Below, one piece after another: positions 33,952 through 47,000 of a stretch of 64,000 nt of DNA. The DNA lies in the NCBI GenBank assembly GCA_001584585.1, contig LSYV01000003.1, positions 4,129,150 through 4,193,149 on the forward strand, in the 5' to 3' direction. Origin of the DNA: Gonium pectorale. Lineage: Eukaryota; Chlorophyta; Chlorophyceae; Chlamydomonadales; Volvocaceae. The position numbers and the translations under genes were made by a program. Numbering within the stretch: position 1 is the stretch's first letter; each line of letters starts with the position of its first letter. The notes beneath the pieces were generated by a model, which searched no databases, had not been told where the DNA came from, and was given only the letters and a program-made list of their open reading frames with translations.

Positions 33952-36900
33952 CTATCGCGTCCCACCGGCGGCACGTTCTGCCGCTGCTGCCGCCTCCGTG
34001 GTGGCGGCAGCCTTGGCTGCCGCCTTGGCCGCTGCCGCCCGATGGGCCTCGTCCTCGACCGCCTCCGCGGCGCCGCCCAGCCCGCGCTTGCGCAGCGCCT
34101 CTGCCAGCGACCGGACCTGCGCGTTGGTCAAAGGCACCGACCCACGGGTCAGCAGCCCGCAAGCTCCACAAGATGAACCCCCTTCCTTCGCCCGCCTGCC
34201 GAACTGCTGTGTGAAAGGGCCCCAGTACCCTCCATCCAGCCCCCCCTTGCACGTCGTGCACCCGTGCCGCTGCCGTACCTCTGGCTCCGAGATCGAGTAC
34301 GGCGAGAAGCGCGGCCCTGGGAAGGCCCGCTCCTCCACGTCCCGGCGGTACGCCTGCAGCGCCTCGCCGATGATGTCCCCAACGCGCGCGTACTGCTTGC
34401 AGAACTTGGGGGTCACCTGCGGGCGCAGATGTGGGAGGGGGGGGGGGGTATAGCGGGCGCGGGCGGGGTGGAGGGGGCAGAGTCAGAGTGAGAGCGAGGT
34501 TCGGGCATGGCGGGGGCCGTACGGCACGCGGGGGACATGCTCTCCCTCACAGCCCCACGCGTCGCACAATTCCTGCCCCCACCCCACCCACCTTTGCGTG
34601 GTGCGGGTGGCTCATCATGCCCAGAAGGTCGTGGTACACCAGCACCTAGGGGGCGGGCCGCGGAGCAGGGGCGGGGTGAGGGATCGGGCACGGGCGGGGA
34701 GGAGGTACCGGTACAGGAGGCGCGTACGCATTGCAGCGCGCACCGAGCGGCCTCGTTGCACATCGCGACAACAATGAACCCGCTCCGCACCCGGGCTGTA
34801 TGTACTCCTGGGAGCTTGAGTACGGGCACAGTACGCGGACAGGTCTGTGCCGTACGCACGTGTCGTACGGCCACACGGATGGCCAGGCTGCATACTAAGC
34901 GCGCACGGCGAAACGGGAGTGGAGTGGGGGGAGGTGGTGGGGCTGGGGTAGGGCAGCGCGGACCGCGAGCTACCCTCCACGAACGCCACTACTGGCTGCT
35001 TGCTGCTACCGTACTTCATATCGTCTTCACTCACAAATGTCCTGTCATGGCCGCGTCGTAGGCCTGGGTCACTGCGCGGAATACGCACACGTAGTGAGGG
35101 GAGCGTCCAGCAGCCCCTCTCCATCTCTTTCCCCCCCCCCCATGCCCCCACCTGACCGCTGCATTGCCCGCCCGCGCCAATCCCGATGGTGGGGATGGTC
35201 AGGCAGCGCGTGATCGCGGCGGCGATGGGTCCGGGGATGCACTCGAGCACCAGCGCGAAGCAGCCCGCGGCCTGCAGCGCCATGGCCTGGTCGAGCACCC
35301 GGAGCGCCTCATCCGCCACCTGCGCCTGCGGCCGGAAGCCGCCTGGGACCGGAGGCGGGGCGGGTCGGGGCGGGGTGGGTTTGTTGTAGCATGGTTTGAT
35401 CCATGTGCGTGCGTGAAAGTCCGATGGCGCGCCCCGTGCCTGCCCCGTGCAGGGGCCCCGCGCCGTTGCAAGGTTCCTGGGCTCGAGGGTGGGTCAGGTG
35501 TGGCGGTGCGGCGGATGCAACGGTGGTTAAGGCCGTGGTGGTGGTGGTGGTGGTGATGTGGTGGTGTGCCGGTGGGAGCCGACAGGCACGACGTCCGCGG
35601 TGCGAGGGGCGATGGGAAGGTGCGGTGCGTTAGGTGTGGGGTGTCGCGAAGGCTACCCTTCCCTTACCCCACGCCCATCCGGCGAAGGGCCCGGCCGGGC
35701 GCGGCAACGCTGGCTCGCTTCCCTGCTTGCGGCTGCGTTTGGCACGCCCTTCGCAACCGTAGCACAGCCGCGCTCGCGCCCACCCACCCACCCACCCACC
35801 CACCCACCCACCGATGACGCTGACCGACTGCGGCGTTAGCCCTACGTGCCCCATCACCGCCACGCCCGTCTCCACGATGGCCCGGGCCGCCTCCACGCGT
35901 GCGGGGCTCCCGCCTGACGTGGTCGACACGGGCACGTGGGGCGGGGGCATGGTTGTATGCACGGGCGCGCGCCGCGGTGTCGTCATCGCGTACTGTTCGT
36001 GCTCTACCTCAGTGACCGTGGGGCGACAGCAGAGCTGAGGCAGTAAGGAGCAAGGGCGGTGCGTGAGGAGCATCGCGGCCCCCGGGACCCAAGGCGTGGA
36101 AAGTCGCGGGGCGCCAGCATGCGGAGCTGGGTGGGGCCTGGGCCCTCGTCGGTGATCCTACATTGGGGGCCTCAGGACGCCCTCACTGCGCCCTTTCGAA
36201 AGCACACGTGACAACCTCACGGTGCCCCGTCGAGCGGGGCACCTCGCACACACATACCAACACCCACGAGCTCACAGCCATCCCCATATCCACACCCGCC
36301 CGCCCCCGGTCCCGCCCCCGGGCTCACCCTCCAGCTTCACGGCGTCCATGCCGCCCTCCTTGAGCACACGGACCGCCGAGCGGACCGCATCCCGTGGGTC
36401 GGTCTCATAGCAGCCGAACGGCAGGTCGCCGACCTAGGGGCCAGTGGCGCCCGGGCCGCGGTGAGCGGCGAAAGGGGTGGAGCACGCGGGTTGAGGCGGC
36501 TCGACGTCAGCACTGGACGCCCGCGTTCAATACCAGTCTCGCTTCAGAGCTGGTGCGAACCGTGCGCTCTTCATGGTCGTCACGGTGCCTGCTAGACGCC
36601 ACCTTGACGCACCCCGGTTGCCCCCTCCGCCCACGGCCCCCCTGGACCCTAACAGACTACGGACACACACACACACACCTCGACCCGACCCCAGCGTCCC
36701 AGCGGCCCCCGCCGGACGGGAGCCTTCATGTGGAAGCCAGTGCGCTCACGTCAACCGTTTGCTCCTGTATACACCCCCACCCCGTGTCACTGCCCTGCAA
36801 AGCCCCACCACCCCCACACATCCGCACACACCCCCAACCCCCCAGACCCCGGGCCCGCACCAGGAACGCCCTCCGCGCCCCCCGCGCCGCCGCCTTGCAG

Positions 36901-37692
36901 TGCGCGATCATGTCGTCGAGGCTGATGGGCAGCGTGGTGTCGTGGCCGTGCACCACCATGGCCACGGAGTCGCCCACCAGCAGGATGTCGATACCGGCGG
37001 CGTCCACCTGGCGGCAGTGGGAAGAGGGGGAGGGGAAGCGGCGGAGGGCTGGTAGGGTAGGGGAGCAGAAGAGAGGCAGAGGGGTGGTGGTGGGGCTTTC
37101 GGGATGCGGGCGCCGCACGACCCAGTGCCAGTGCAAGGGGCACCAAACGGAACCCACCCCGGTTCTGGCTTTGGTGGATCCCGTGACGCACATGTACGGC
37201 AGACGGGTAGTCGTACGCGGTGACCATGGACAGCGGCTCGCCGGACTCGTACTTCTTCCGGATGGTGCGAAGGGTGACGCGCGAGGGGCCGCGCGGGGCC
37301 GGCCCCGAGTACACCGCCGCCTCGGGCTGGACCGACAGCTGCCGCCGGAGCGGCGCTAGCGCCGCCAGCGCCGACGGCACCGACGACGCCGGTGGCATCA
37401 GGCCCCCAGCGGCGGCCGCAGAGGGCGCAGCTAGGCGGTAGGATAGGCCGCCGCGGCCGTCGGCGGCGATGTGTGCGAGGTGGCGCAGCGTCACAGGACG
37501 GTCCGCCGCCGCCAGAGGCGACACCGACATCGGCGACGACGACGGTGGAGCAGTTGGCAATGCACACGGTGGCAGCCTCGGCGCTGGGCTGGTCGGCGGC
37601 GGTGTGGGGCCGGATGCCGCAGCTGGCATGGGCGGAGAGGGCGCGTGGAAAGCCCGCATGGAGGGGCCCATTTGGGTTGGGGCCGGCGGCAT
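33952..37692 (-). CDS. panB: Ketopantoate hydroxymethyltransferase (3-methyl-2-oxobutanoate hydroxymethyltransferase)
   Basis: Exons in gene order: 37692-37192, 37007-36861, 36433-36328, 35913-35812, 35342-35152, 34645-34592, 34416-34279 and 34206-33952; phases agree at every junction (about 497 residues). The enzyme transfers a hydroxymethyl group from methylene-THF to 3-methyl-2-oxobutanoate, the first committed step of pantothenate and CoA synthesis. Family motifs are intact: [27 protein letters not shown] (first metal Asp), VGDLPFG (second metal Asp), VKLEGG (metal Glu), [19 protein letters not shown] (catalytic Glu) and PTIGIGAG. About 150 residues precede the domain and are Ala/Pro/Ser-rich, fitting an organellar transit peptide; the exact ATG is uncertain (37692, 37671 and 37659 are in frame). 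The C-terminal ~60 residues are an Ala-rich tail not needed by the family. Confidence 0.93.
35781..35811. repeat. (CCCA)n microsatellite at a PanB splice donor
   Basis: About seven CCCA units abut exon 35913-35812. On the coding strand the intron starts GTGGGTGGGTGGG, so the donor is part of the array. Confidence 0.9.
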
Positions 37693-39338
37693 CAAGCGGC
37701 CATGCGTAGTGGAGCTCAGAGCAGGCCCGAAGCGGCACGAGAGCTGTGAGAGAGAGCGCACAGCTGCAGGGGGCGGGGGGGGGGGGAGGGACCAGGGACC
37801 GGACGGGTGGCGAAAGGGTTCAAACATGTACTGCCCACGCCAAAACAGCGTGGTGCCCGTAATGCGCCTGCGCCGAGAATGTGAAGCGAGTAAGCGCCCA
37901 TTAGCGGCTGGAGTTGGAACGTGACGGTCAAAGCAGTCGTCACTGGCCCGTGCGGGTCGGCTGGGTCGCTTTACTGACAAAGAGCGCTCTGGCTGCAGAC
38001 GAAATCCCCTACCTTGCTGCCAAGTCATTGTGGCACCAAGGCTAACCAGGCAGGCGGTTATCGGCCCCGCCGACAGGGGAATGGCAGAAGTAGTCGGTCG
38101 TCAAATGGCTTTATTTGCCTCTATACAGAGTCTTAAAGGAACATAATTGTATTCAAGCTATGTTCTGGGTTGGGAATTCGGGCCATCCCACGCTGACAAA
38201 AACATACCAAAGCACTGTTGATCTGAACTATAGCTGCATACTTGCAATATGTGCGATATTAAAAAGATGTGTGTATGCGGCGTATCTGTCACAAACACTT
38301 TGGTCGATTGTTGTTCTTCTTGGTGCCTACACCGATTATCTGACAATCGTAGTGGTATAGTATTGGCAATTTGAGCGGGCGTAGTATACAAGATTGAAGG
38401 TATTAGGTGTCTTGGAGCCGGCCGGGCTTGGCCGGCCCGCGGGTCTCTGGTCGTAGTCGCGGGCCTCATGTCGTAGTCTCCTCCCAAGTACGCCAAGAGC
38501 ATAGGAAAACGCGTATCGTGTACCGCATCATCCAAGCTCGTTGTGGCGCAGTGGCATCACTGCAAGCAGGTACTCGATTTGCTCTTTTAGTGGCCCCCGC
38601 GCGCCCAGCCGCCTCCGCCCCCTCGCCTTCTACGCCCGGTGGTTTGCCAGCCAGGGCATGTATTTGTTGCCACGGAGGGAACACCAACGCCACATCCTGC
38701 ACAAAGACCAGCCCCTGTCATCATGGTGACCAACGGCCGAAACCACCTCCGAAGCCCCAAGGTTCTGGGCCTTACGGCTAACCAGGACTCGAAGGGGTGT
38801 TCTACCCTCTCTGCCATGGCGGGTCGGAGGCCAATCGGCTCGTGAGGCCGATTGACTCATCCTCATTGCTCTGTCGTTGCCAGCGGGCTGACGCCGGCGC
38901 TTGGAGTTGCAGCGACCGATGTCTGCAAAGACTGGGAGCGGGAACATCCCCATCATCAGGGCCTCAGGTGACAAACATGACTGTGGTAATGGACACATGT
39001 GAGAACCCGGCATGTCCAACAGATATGGTTGAAGGCGATGATGGGTGTCCTCTGCATTGCTTATCGCAAGGAACTATTCGGCCTCTGTGCCGAGTACCTT
39101 ACATTCTGCATGTCGGTTGTCTTCATAGCCTCCAACGACCTCCAGTCCCTCCGTGTATGTCCGTTTCGAATCAACACGCAGGCGAGCTGCCACGATGCCC
39201 TGGGCGCCACGGCGTCAGTGACGACTGTGGCGGCGGCACGGCAACCGACACGTAGCGAGCGGCGGCATCACCTCTGTGGGAAGTATATAATCTGTATCTG
39301 TAATTCCCACGAGTGTTTGATGGTGAACCATCAAGTAT

Positions 39339-39422
39339 CTGAGTCCTGAGATGCTGGCCTTGCCTGGAGAAAGTTGGCCCTCGGACAACCTAATCTCAAT
39401 CAACCCATGACTTCCCGGGTAC
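39339..39422 (-). repeat. Dispersed repeat family B, copy 2
   Basis: On the minus strand it reads GTACCCGGGAAGTC ... CCAGCATCTCAGGACTCAG and is preceded by CAG. It therefore keeps the same donor- and acceptor-like ends as the intronic copy at 15790-15883, although no gene is recognised around it. Confidence 0.72.
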
Positions 39423-39551
39423 CTGTAGCCTATAGGCTATAGCCCAGCACACCACGACACTTAAACAACACCGGCATCATGCACACGATTCCTCAGTCAG
39501 ACCTCAGACGGTGCTTCTCGTCACGGGGTGACTATCTGTCCCTGACAATTT

Positions 39552-39596
39552 CTGCGCCCTTTCTCGCCTCTCCTGTGACCTTTCCAGAGAGAAAAA
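39552..39596 (-). repeat. Dispersed repeat family C, copy 2
   Basis: CTGCGCCCTTTCTCGCCTCT then CCTGTGACCTTTCCAGAG is the reverse complement of the element at 28064-28112, with two or three differences and a small indel. Confidence 0.8.
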
Positions 39597-41029
39597 GACT
39601 GCCTGTTAGTCCATGCACGGGCTCTGGCGGTGGGCCCAGGAACGGCAGTGCTGTCCCAGAAGGAGCTGCCGCCCCAACTCGTTGTCAGGGGCTGCGTGGA
39701 GGTGGCCGCTTGCGGCGGCGGTGGCGCGGGTACGGCTGATGGCGGCGGGCAGCAGTGGCGCTGGTGATCCTGGCTTATTCAGTGACTGGCATGGGACCAG
39801 GCGGAGTGGCTGCCCGAGCATCGGCGCTTGCTTCACCTTACGGTGCCACCCAGGAGGAGTCCGCAGTGTTGGGGAGTTCCAGTCGTACATAACGCGCGAC
39901 CCGGCGATGGTGGCGGTGCTGCATGAGGCAGGGGGACGGGACGACTGCTGAAGGCCTTGTTGATGCGGTGCGGCGGTCGTGACCAGCGGGGGGAGGAAGC
40001 CTGCCAGGCCGTGCCAGGCGGCACGGGGTATTGCGGAGGAGTTGATGCATATGGCATGGCGGGTGACGTAATGGAACAATGAAACGCATTTTGGGAAAGC
40101 CAAACCAAGGGCTGACGGTCGCGTGAAGGTGGAGCGTCACCGCTAAGATGGCTGACGGGGGAGGGCCATGCGGAAGGCTTAGGAATAGGGATGGGGCTAT
40201 GCACAGGATGGATGGTTGGCCCGTAGTTGTGATGGCACAGGAGGGGGCCGGCGCGCGCATGTGTGGTGGCAGGCCCGTTCAACGTCCAACGACCCAAACG
40301 GGTGCATATCCGTGGCCCTGGCTGGCGGGCTGACGGCCAAGATGTAGCCTGTGGCGCTGAGGAACGCGTGTAGCGTCGTCTGTTCGGTTGCGGAGAAGCG
40401 GGACATGAAGCAGGAACCTCTCACATGCTCTCACTGCCGAGTCAGCAGGCCTGAACCAACGGTAAGGGTCTCCGCACACGCGCAAGTGTGCCATACATAC
40501 AGTCGACAGCAGGCAAACACGTGAGGTGAAGAAAGCAGATGAACTGCTGGTGAATGGGTAGTGAATCTGTGCACGTACAGTGCACCGTACGGTCTCGGAG
40601 CTGCACAACATGGCTCCATGCTGGTATCTAAGTTGACCTTGTTCACGGGGGCACGTTGTATGCACGCTGTACCCGCAACAGACGGCTTTCTGACGGCGGA
40701 AAGCATAGCACGCGCATCCGGTGTACACACAGGCACGGAAGCGGGAATCCAACTTCACCACCGCCATTTCGCTTGTAGCCGCTTTGATATTGGCTGACGG
40801 ACGCAGACCACTCTCTTCCGAAGTCGAGGTAGATCCCTGCCCATTGGTATAGGTAACGCGAAGCTGGTTGGGATTCTCATTGCCGGTAGATCTTCAGCAG
40901 CAACCGTTTTATTCAGCTCATAGCTCGGCTCTGGCGCGAAAGCAGCGCGGCGGGGCTAGAGTTGCCTCGGCAACCTTTCCAGCTATGGGCTTTTAGCGGA
41001 GCCTGAGTGGGTACATCCAGCGCGGCGTT

Positions 41030-44000
41030 ATGCCGCCTAAAGGCAGCAGAGGCCCTGGCACTAGGGCAGAGGGTTCGGGCGGCGGGCAGGATTCAAAGGA
41101 CCTCAGCTATTTCCAGGAGATTTTCACGGAGGCGAGGAAGCAGCCTCAAAACTTCAAATCAAGCATCAAGTGGAAGGAGGTGGAGCGCCTCGTTAATGAT
41201 GGCACCGACGACACAACGAAGCTGCTGGCGCGGCTGTGCTACTCCCGTGTCCAGTACGAGGCGTTGTGCAAACTCGATCGCAACGATGTCGAGGCCAGGC
41301 GTATCCTGGAGGACGTCACGGGACGGCTTGACCCCCTGCTCCGCCCAGTGCCGCGGAGCGTGACTGCCTGCAACCTTCACACCGCGGTGCTGTTGAAGGC
41401 GAGGGATATCGGGATACGGCGCCCGGAGCAGGTGCACGAGGAGATCAGCGACCTCTATAAGCAGTGTGAGGCGCACGCGGAGCAGCTTGCAGACCCGGCG
41501 GACGAGGTCATCGTCACCGTCAGCCCTTCCAAGTTTGAGAAGGCGCCCGACGCCCCGACCAAGGACGGGCGCGTCAGGCAGTGCCTGGACTGGCTGAAGA
41601 AGGAGGTTGCGAAGGCGAAGGTTAGTGGAGGGGACTCGAGAGAGGGAGACACGGGGCGGATGCTGGGGGTGAGTTTACGGCCACTTTGTGTCCAACGGCG
41701 CAATCCCGAACCCGGCATGCTAGCAAATCGTCTGTCTGCAGCCGCTGCCCGGGGACCGCTGTCGTTAGCGTTGCCTACTGACGCAGCCTGCAATGGGAGG
41801 CCAACAACGTGAACCATCGTGTTCGGCGGCCCCAATCTTGTGCACGCTGCGCGGCACTCGTCATTTTTCCTCAGTGCCAGCTGGCGTGGTTGCCCCTCTC
41901 TCCCCCGGATCGGGTCACTCGTAACGTCTATCCCCGCTCCGCTTCGCATCAATGCAAGGGCCGCTCGCGCTGTGTGGCCGGCCCGTGCCCCTCCCTGGAG
42001 AGCGTAAGCTCTCCCCTCACACTCTCCCTGCGCGTCCGCTGCGGGCCGCGTCGTTCCCGGGCGTATCCCGACCTTTCCCCATTTTTGCTCCTGGCCCCGT
42101 CAGGAGGCAATCAAGGCCGTAAACCCCACTGCGGGCATGTTGCACGAGCAGCTGGCGGCAATGACCAAGGGGCAGCAGCAGGGCGCCGATAAGTCCGCGG
42201 GGGAGCAGGCGCCCGTGGCGGATGCAGCTTCCCGCGCTGAACGCGCAAACCAGCTCAAGGATCTGGAGCAGTATCTGGCGACTCGGGAGGCCCTAGAGGA
42301 GGAGCTCAACAACATGCTGCCCAAGCTCAAGAGCAAGCTCTCGGACGAGGTGTGGCTGGGTGGGGTCGGGGTGGGAGCCTGGTCGGGGGCTGTGAGGGCA
42401 GAAAGCTGGGGCGAGGTGCAGGAGCGGGGGAAGCGAGGGGTGGAGCCGAGTCGGCGGTCCTGATCTACGTACGCGCTTGGGTGATCTAGAACTGCCTTCG
42501 GTGCCTTGCAGGCCGGCCCGGCGGGCGTGGCCAAGCTCTGCAAGCTGTTTGACGCAGACCTCAAGGACTTTGAGCGCGATATCCGCAAGGAGGTGGAGGC
42601 GTACATGGAGGCCGGCGGGCTCACCACGGTGCGCGCACTTGCGATTGCAGGTTGGGACGGCGGGAGGGCCACAGTCGCATTCGACCCATGGGCTGGTGGG
42701 GCCAGATTTCTAATAAGGGCACAAGCACCAGATGCGGATATGGGGCGTGGGGGTAGGCCGGTGGCCTAAGCCCGTCAATGGCTGTACATCCCGAGCATCG
42801 CGGAGCGCCGGCCATGCGCACATTTCACGCTTTCTGCTGACTAGCCCCGGTCCATGCACTCGGCCTTGCACAGAGCACGGTCCCATCATCACCCGAATCC
42901 TGTCCCGGCAACCGTCGCTCGTCAGCGCAGGACCAGGGGGGCCGGGTCACGTGCAGGCGTTACGCGAGCGCTCCGTGCTCAGTCTGCTACCGTGCACTGA
43001 GGCGCCCGTTCCGGAGGCTTATGCAATCTGGGCTATCCCCGTGTCGCAGGCTTGGCGCTGAATTGGTTTGCCGGCGGGCATAAGCCTTCGTGCCCCCATC
43101 CCCCGCGCAACAGAAGCAAAACCCACCCAAACTATGAAGGGATTGTTCACTTCCGCACCAGCCTGCCCCTCCTAGCCGCACCGTGGGCCGGGGATCAGCA
43201 AGCAATCGCCTCAGGCACGGCCGTTCACCTGCACAGGCGCCATTTCCAGTCACTCCCAGGACGCACGCGCATCTGCACGCCAGCTGCGCCCTTCAGCAAC
43301 CTCCCCTTCGCCACCCCTGCCTCCCACAGCCGGAACTCAAGAGCGTTTACTACCGAATGACGGACGCCACCATCGCCCGCATGCGCGAGGCCATGGAGGC
43401 CCGGGCCAAGGACCCCCGGGCGCCGGCCCGGATGCTGCGCTGGCAGCAGATGGACCTAGCCAAGGTGCTGTCTCGGCCCGCGGTCGCCAACGCCCTGGAG
43501 CTGATGATGGAGAAGAAGGACGAGGGGGGCAGCAAGTGAGGACGGGTCGGGATTGGGCGGGCACCAGCGGTGTGGGGCTGTTGCGTAGGTGGGGTTCACG
43601 TCATGATTACGCATTGTAAAAAGAAGGGCGATAGCGAGAAGGACGGGCACCAAGGCGTAAGGGCAACAAAGACAGGCGGCGAGGGGTAAGGGCCTGGGGA
43701 GCGTCCGATGAGGATGTGGGCGGGTGTGTGGGTTTAACTGAAAGGGGTGTGAGTGTGCGGGACGGGATAACTATGGAACGGGTGCAGTTGGCGGATTCTG
43801 ACGAGGAGGCTGGAAAGGGCATGTGGGCCACTTCTCAGACAACCTTACTTTGGAGGCGGTGGGAGAGGGAAAACGGATTGTGGTATGACGGCTGTGTAGT
43901 TGAATGGCGACAGAGATAGTGTGTATGTGAGGGGCATGGCCGGAGAGAACTGGGATTGGCTTGGTGTGGTGGGTGTGTGCCTATAGATACTGAGGCATGG

Positions 44001-47000
44001 ATCCTTTCAGGTCGGTCCCCTGGGTAATGTCCTCGAAGCGGCCCGTGGTCCCCACTTTTTGTGCAACCCAGTACTAACCATAACCACGGCCGTGCAGGGA
44101 GGGCGGTGGCGGCGGCGGGAAGAGCGGGAAGAAGGGCGCCAGCGGCAAGGGCGGCAGCGGGAAGGGTGGGCAGAAGGCCGCTGCCGCTGGGTCCGCTGCA
44201 GGCGCCGCGGCCGATGCGTCTTCCGGCATCGGCTCCCTGGACGAGTTGCTGGAGTGGTTCCGGAGGACGCTTGAGGTGGGCTGGGAAGTGGAGCAGTGGG
44301 AGAAACCAAATAGGATAGGACGGGCCAACAGTTGGGGGCCACAGCCTCAGGACGCCATGACTACACTACCATTCTCCAGTGGCTGATGCAAACCGGACGT
44401 CAGCGCGACGGGTGTAGAGCCCTAACAGCCCAACGCCAACCGCTGGCAACTTGCCCCCAACCCGCGATGCCCCCAGGAGAACGGCGAGGCCTACAAGTCC
44501 AAGATCCTGGACTCCGCCAGCATGGCCAACGTCCCCAGGGTGGAGTACGCAAATTACAAACAGCTGGAGTCGCCCGAGCTCGTGAAGGTGGGATGTGGCC
44601 CTCTGGGCAGGCGATGGGGTCGCAAATGCGTCTCTTTACGTTACTTTTCGCGTGACAAGGCGCGCCACGACCGATAAGACCGCAGCTTCAGGAACCTACA
44701 GCAAGAACGCCCTCCATGCTCAAGAAACTCGCCACCCTCGTGCCGGCTCCGGCCTTCCGGTGCAAGCTCCCTTTGCGTCGGCTCATACCGTCATACGACC
44801 TCCCCTTGTCTGTCCGCCCGTGCGCCACCTGCGCCACAGGTCCTCCATTTGCACCTGGGCGACGCTGACGGCGCCGCTGCTGCGGATGCGAACGGCCACA
44901 ACATCGCCGACAGGTGCGTGCCCGCCTGCCCATCTGTACGCGTGCGCGCCAGTCTCCCCGTCCCCATATCCCAGGGTCCAGCTCGTCGTTGTTCATTCCT
45001 CACATGCCACCATCCTGCCAACCCAGCCCGGCGCCGCCCCGTCACCCAGTGGCGCGGAGACGGCACGGCGCATTGGCCTCGGGTGTCTCGGATGAGAACG
45101 CTTTCCATTCTCTCGACCCACCCCCAACACGACCCACTCCAAGACGGGAATGCTGTCGAGGCCCACGCCGCGTGAACGCATCGTTATCCCTCGCCCTGCC
45201 CCTGTCCCCGCTCCGAGCACAGCTTCTTCTCTGAGCTGATGCACCGCAGCGTTCGCGTTCTGGAGCCGCTGGTAGTTTCGGCGGATGGGGCATCCGAGGT
45301 AGGGTGGTGAGGGCCGCGGTTGGACACGGGGAGGCGCGGGGGCGCTGGGCAGAATGTTCGGTCAGCGAGTCACGCGTACGAGGCGTTGCGGCGGGGTCGG
45401 GGACACGGGCGGGACATGGCACGAGTTCCTGTCCCCACATCATCTCCCAACACGGTGGAACATGAAGGGGAGGTGTTGGAGAAATTCGGGCCAGGTGAGA
45501 TGCCTGTTGCCTGCCCCGGATTTCTCCATCAGGAGGGCATCCCAACGGCAGGGCGTTGTCTCCGACTCAGGGCGCTACAGGAACTAGCCGTCCCTCCTCG
45601 ACTTGGACCCAATGTCCGTGTCCTGACTGTGGCAACGGCACAGGGTGGTGGGTCCTGCGGCGTTCCGAGCATCCTGCTCTGCGCCCGGTATGCGCCCCCG
45701 GGCAATGGGCGGACTGGACCCGGGCTTTCAAGCACGTACCCCCTCACAGCGCGCGTCCTCTCCTTCCGTGTACGCCTTGCCCGTCCCAACCCATCAGGCG
45801 CCCGACGCCTACGGCGCGGACAACACCGAGCTGGCGACCCGCTTCCGCTTCAGCGCGGGCATGCGGGGCGTAGAGGCGCTGTACCGTCACAGCATCCTCG
45901 AGTGTGTCGCCGAGCAGTACTCGATATGCAAGTGCCGGGGGGATGGGCAGCGCGGAGTGTGAGGTTGGGATGCAGGGGGAACGGAGGGGGAGGCGGGGTG
46001 ACGGGAAAAGGGAATGAATAACGGCGAGCTGGGCGCCAGCAGCGTTCGTCCCGTCTGGGGGCCGGATGGCGATGGGAGGAGGAGGGGGGCGATGCAGTGT
46101 TCGTTTTGTCAGTCCTCGCCTAAACTCCCCCGCCCACCCCGGCCTCCCTTGCCGCCCCTGCAGTCAGCGCCGCGGGGGACCCCAACCACGATTCTTTCTC
46201 GGTACGTTGGTCCTGCCCCAGATGCTGCGCTGTACTGATGGGATGATGCAAACTACCGACGCGCCTCCGTGTCGCGGTCATGTCAGAAACCCTGAGTTTG
46301 TCCGGAGTGGTGCGGGGACGTCCTGGTCTTGCGCGCCTGTCCGCAGCCATCACGCAGCCAGGCTCCAGCTCGCGCATCGGACCACCTGGGCCCACGCCCT
46401 CATCACCCGACTCCCGCCGATTACCGCTGCGGGGTGCATACACCCGCCCCACTGTCCGTGACCGCCTCTCAGCTCAGCTAGGCCACGGACTGAGTAAACC
46501 CCCTCAGTAGCCACCGTCGGCCCGGACTGCAGGGCAGGTGCTGCTGGGCGCGCTCATGCCGCCCCGGCAGCTCCCCACGCTGACGTTTTACCTTGTTTTC
46601 AGAATTCAGGATTGCGCCAGGACGGACGCACGATACGTCCGAGCCTCGCTAGTGTCCTCGAAACATTCCTCCCCTTGCCCAACCCAACCCGACCCGGCGC
46701 GGCCCTTAGGTGTTCCCTCCGGAGCTGGCCATGCCCGATAGCCCCTCCTCGCTCCTCGAGCACTTGGGCGATCCGATGCTGGCGCTCCAGGGAATGGCCC
46801 TGCTGATGCGCCGCCGCGGTGTGCTGCCGCTGGCGCCGCCGGCCCGGCGGCCGCCGCCGTCGGCAAACTTGGATGCCGCCGGCACGCGGCTGGCGCGCCT
46901 GTGCGACTACGTGCTGACGATGGGCGACGGCGCCAGCGTGGAGGGCATCCTCATGGCCGTGTGCTTGCACCAAATGACCAAGCCGGTGAGCACCCACCCC

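Larger units (their letters stand above)
37693..41029. other. 3.3-kb divergent intergenic region between PanB and USP genes
   Basis: It should carry the promoters of both genes. It includes an AT-rich island (38100-38400), a family B repeat (39339-39422) and a family C repeat (39552-39596) about 130 bp apart. No frame shows a recognisable domain. Confidence 0.6.

Noticed and set aside
36394..37359. 321-codon plus-strand frame overlapping PanB
   Set aside because: It crosses PanB exons and introns on the opposite strand and has no recognisable domain.
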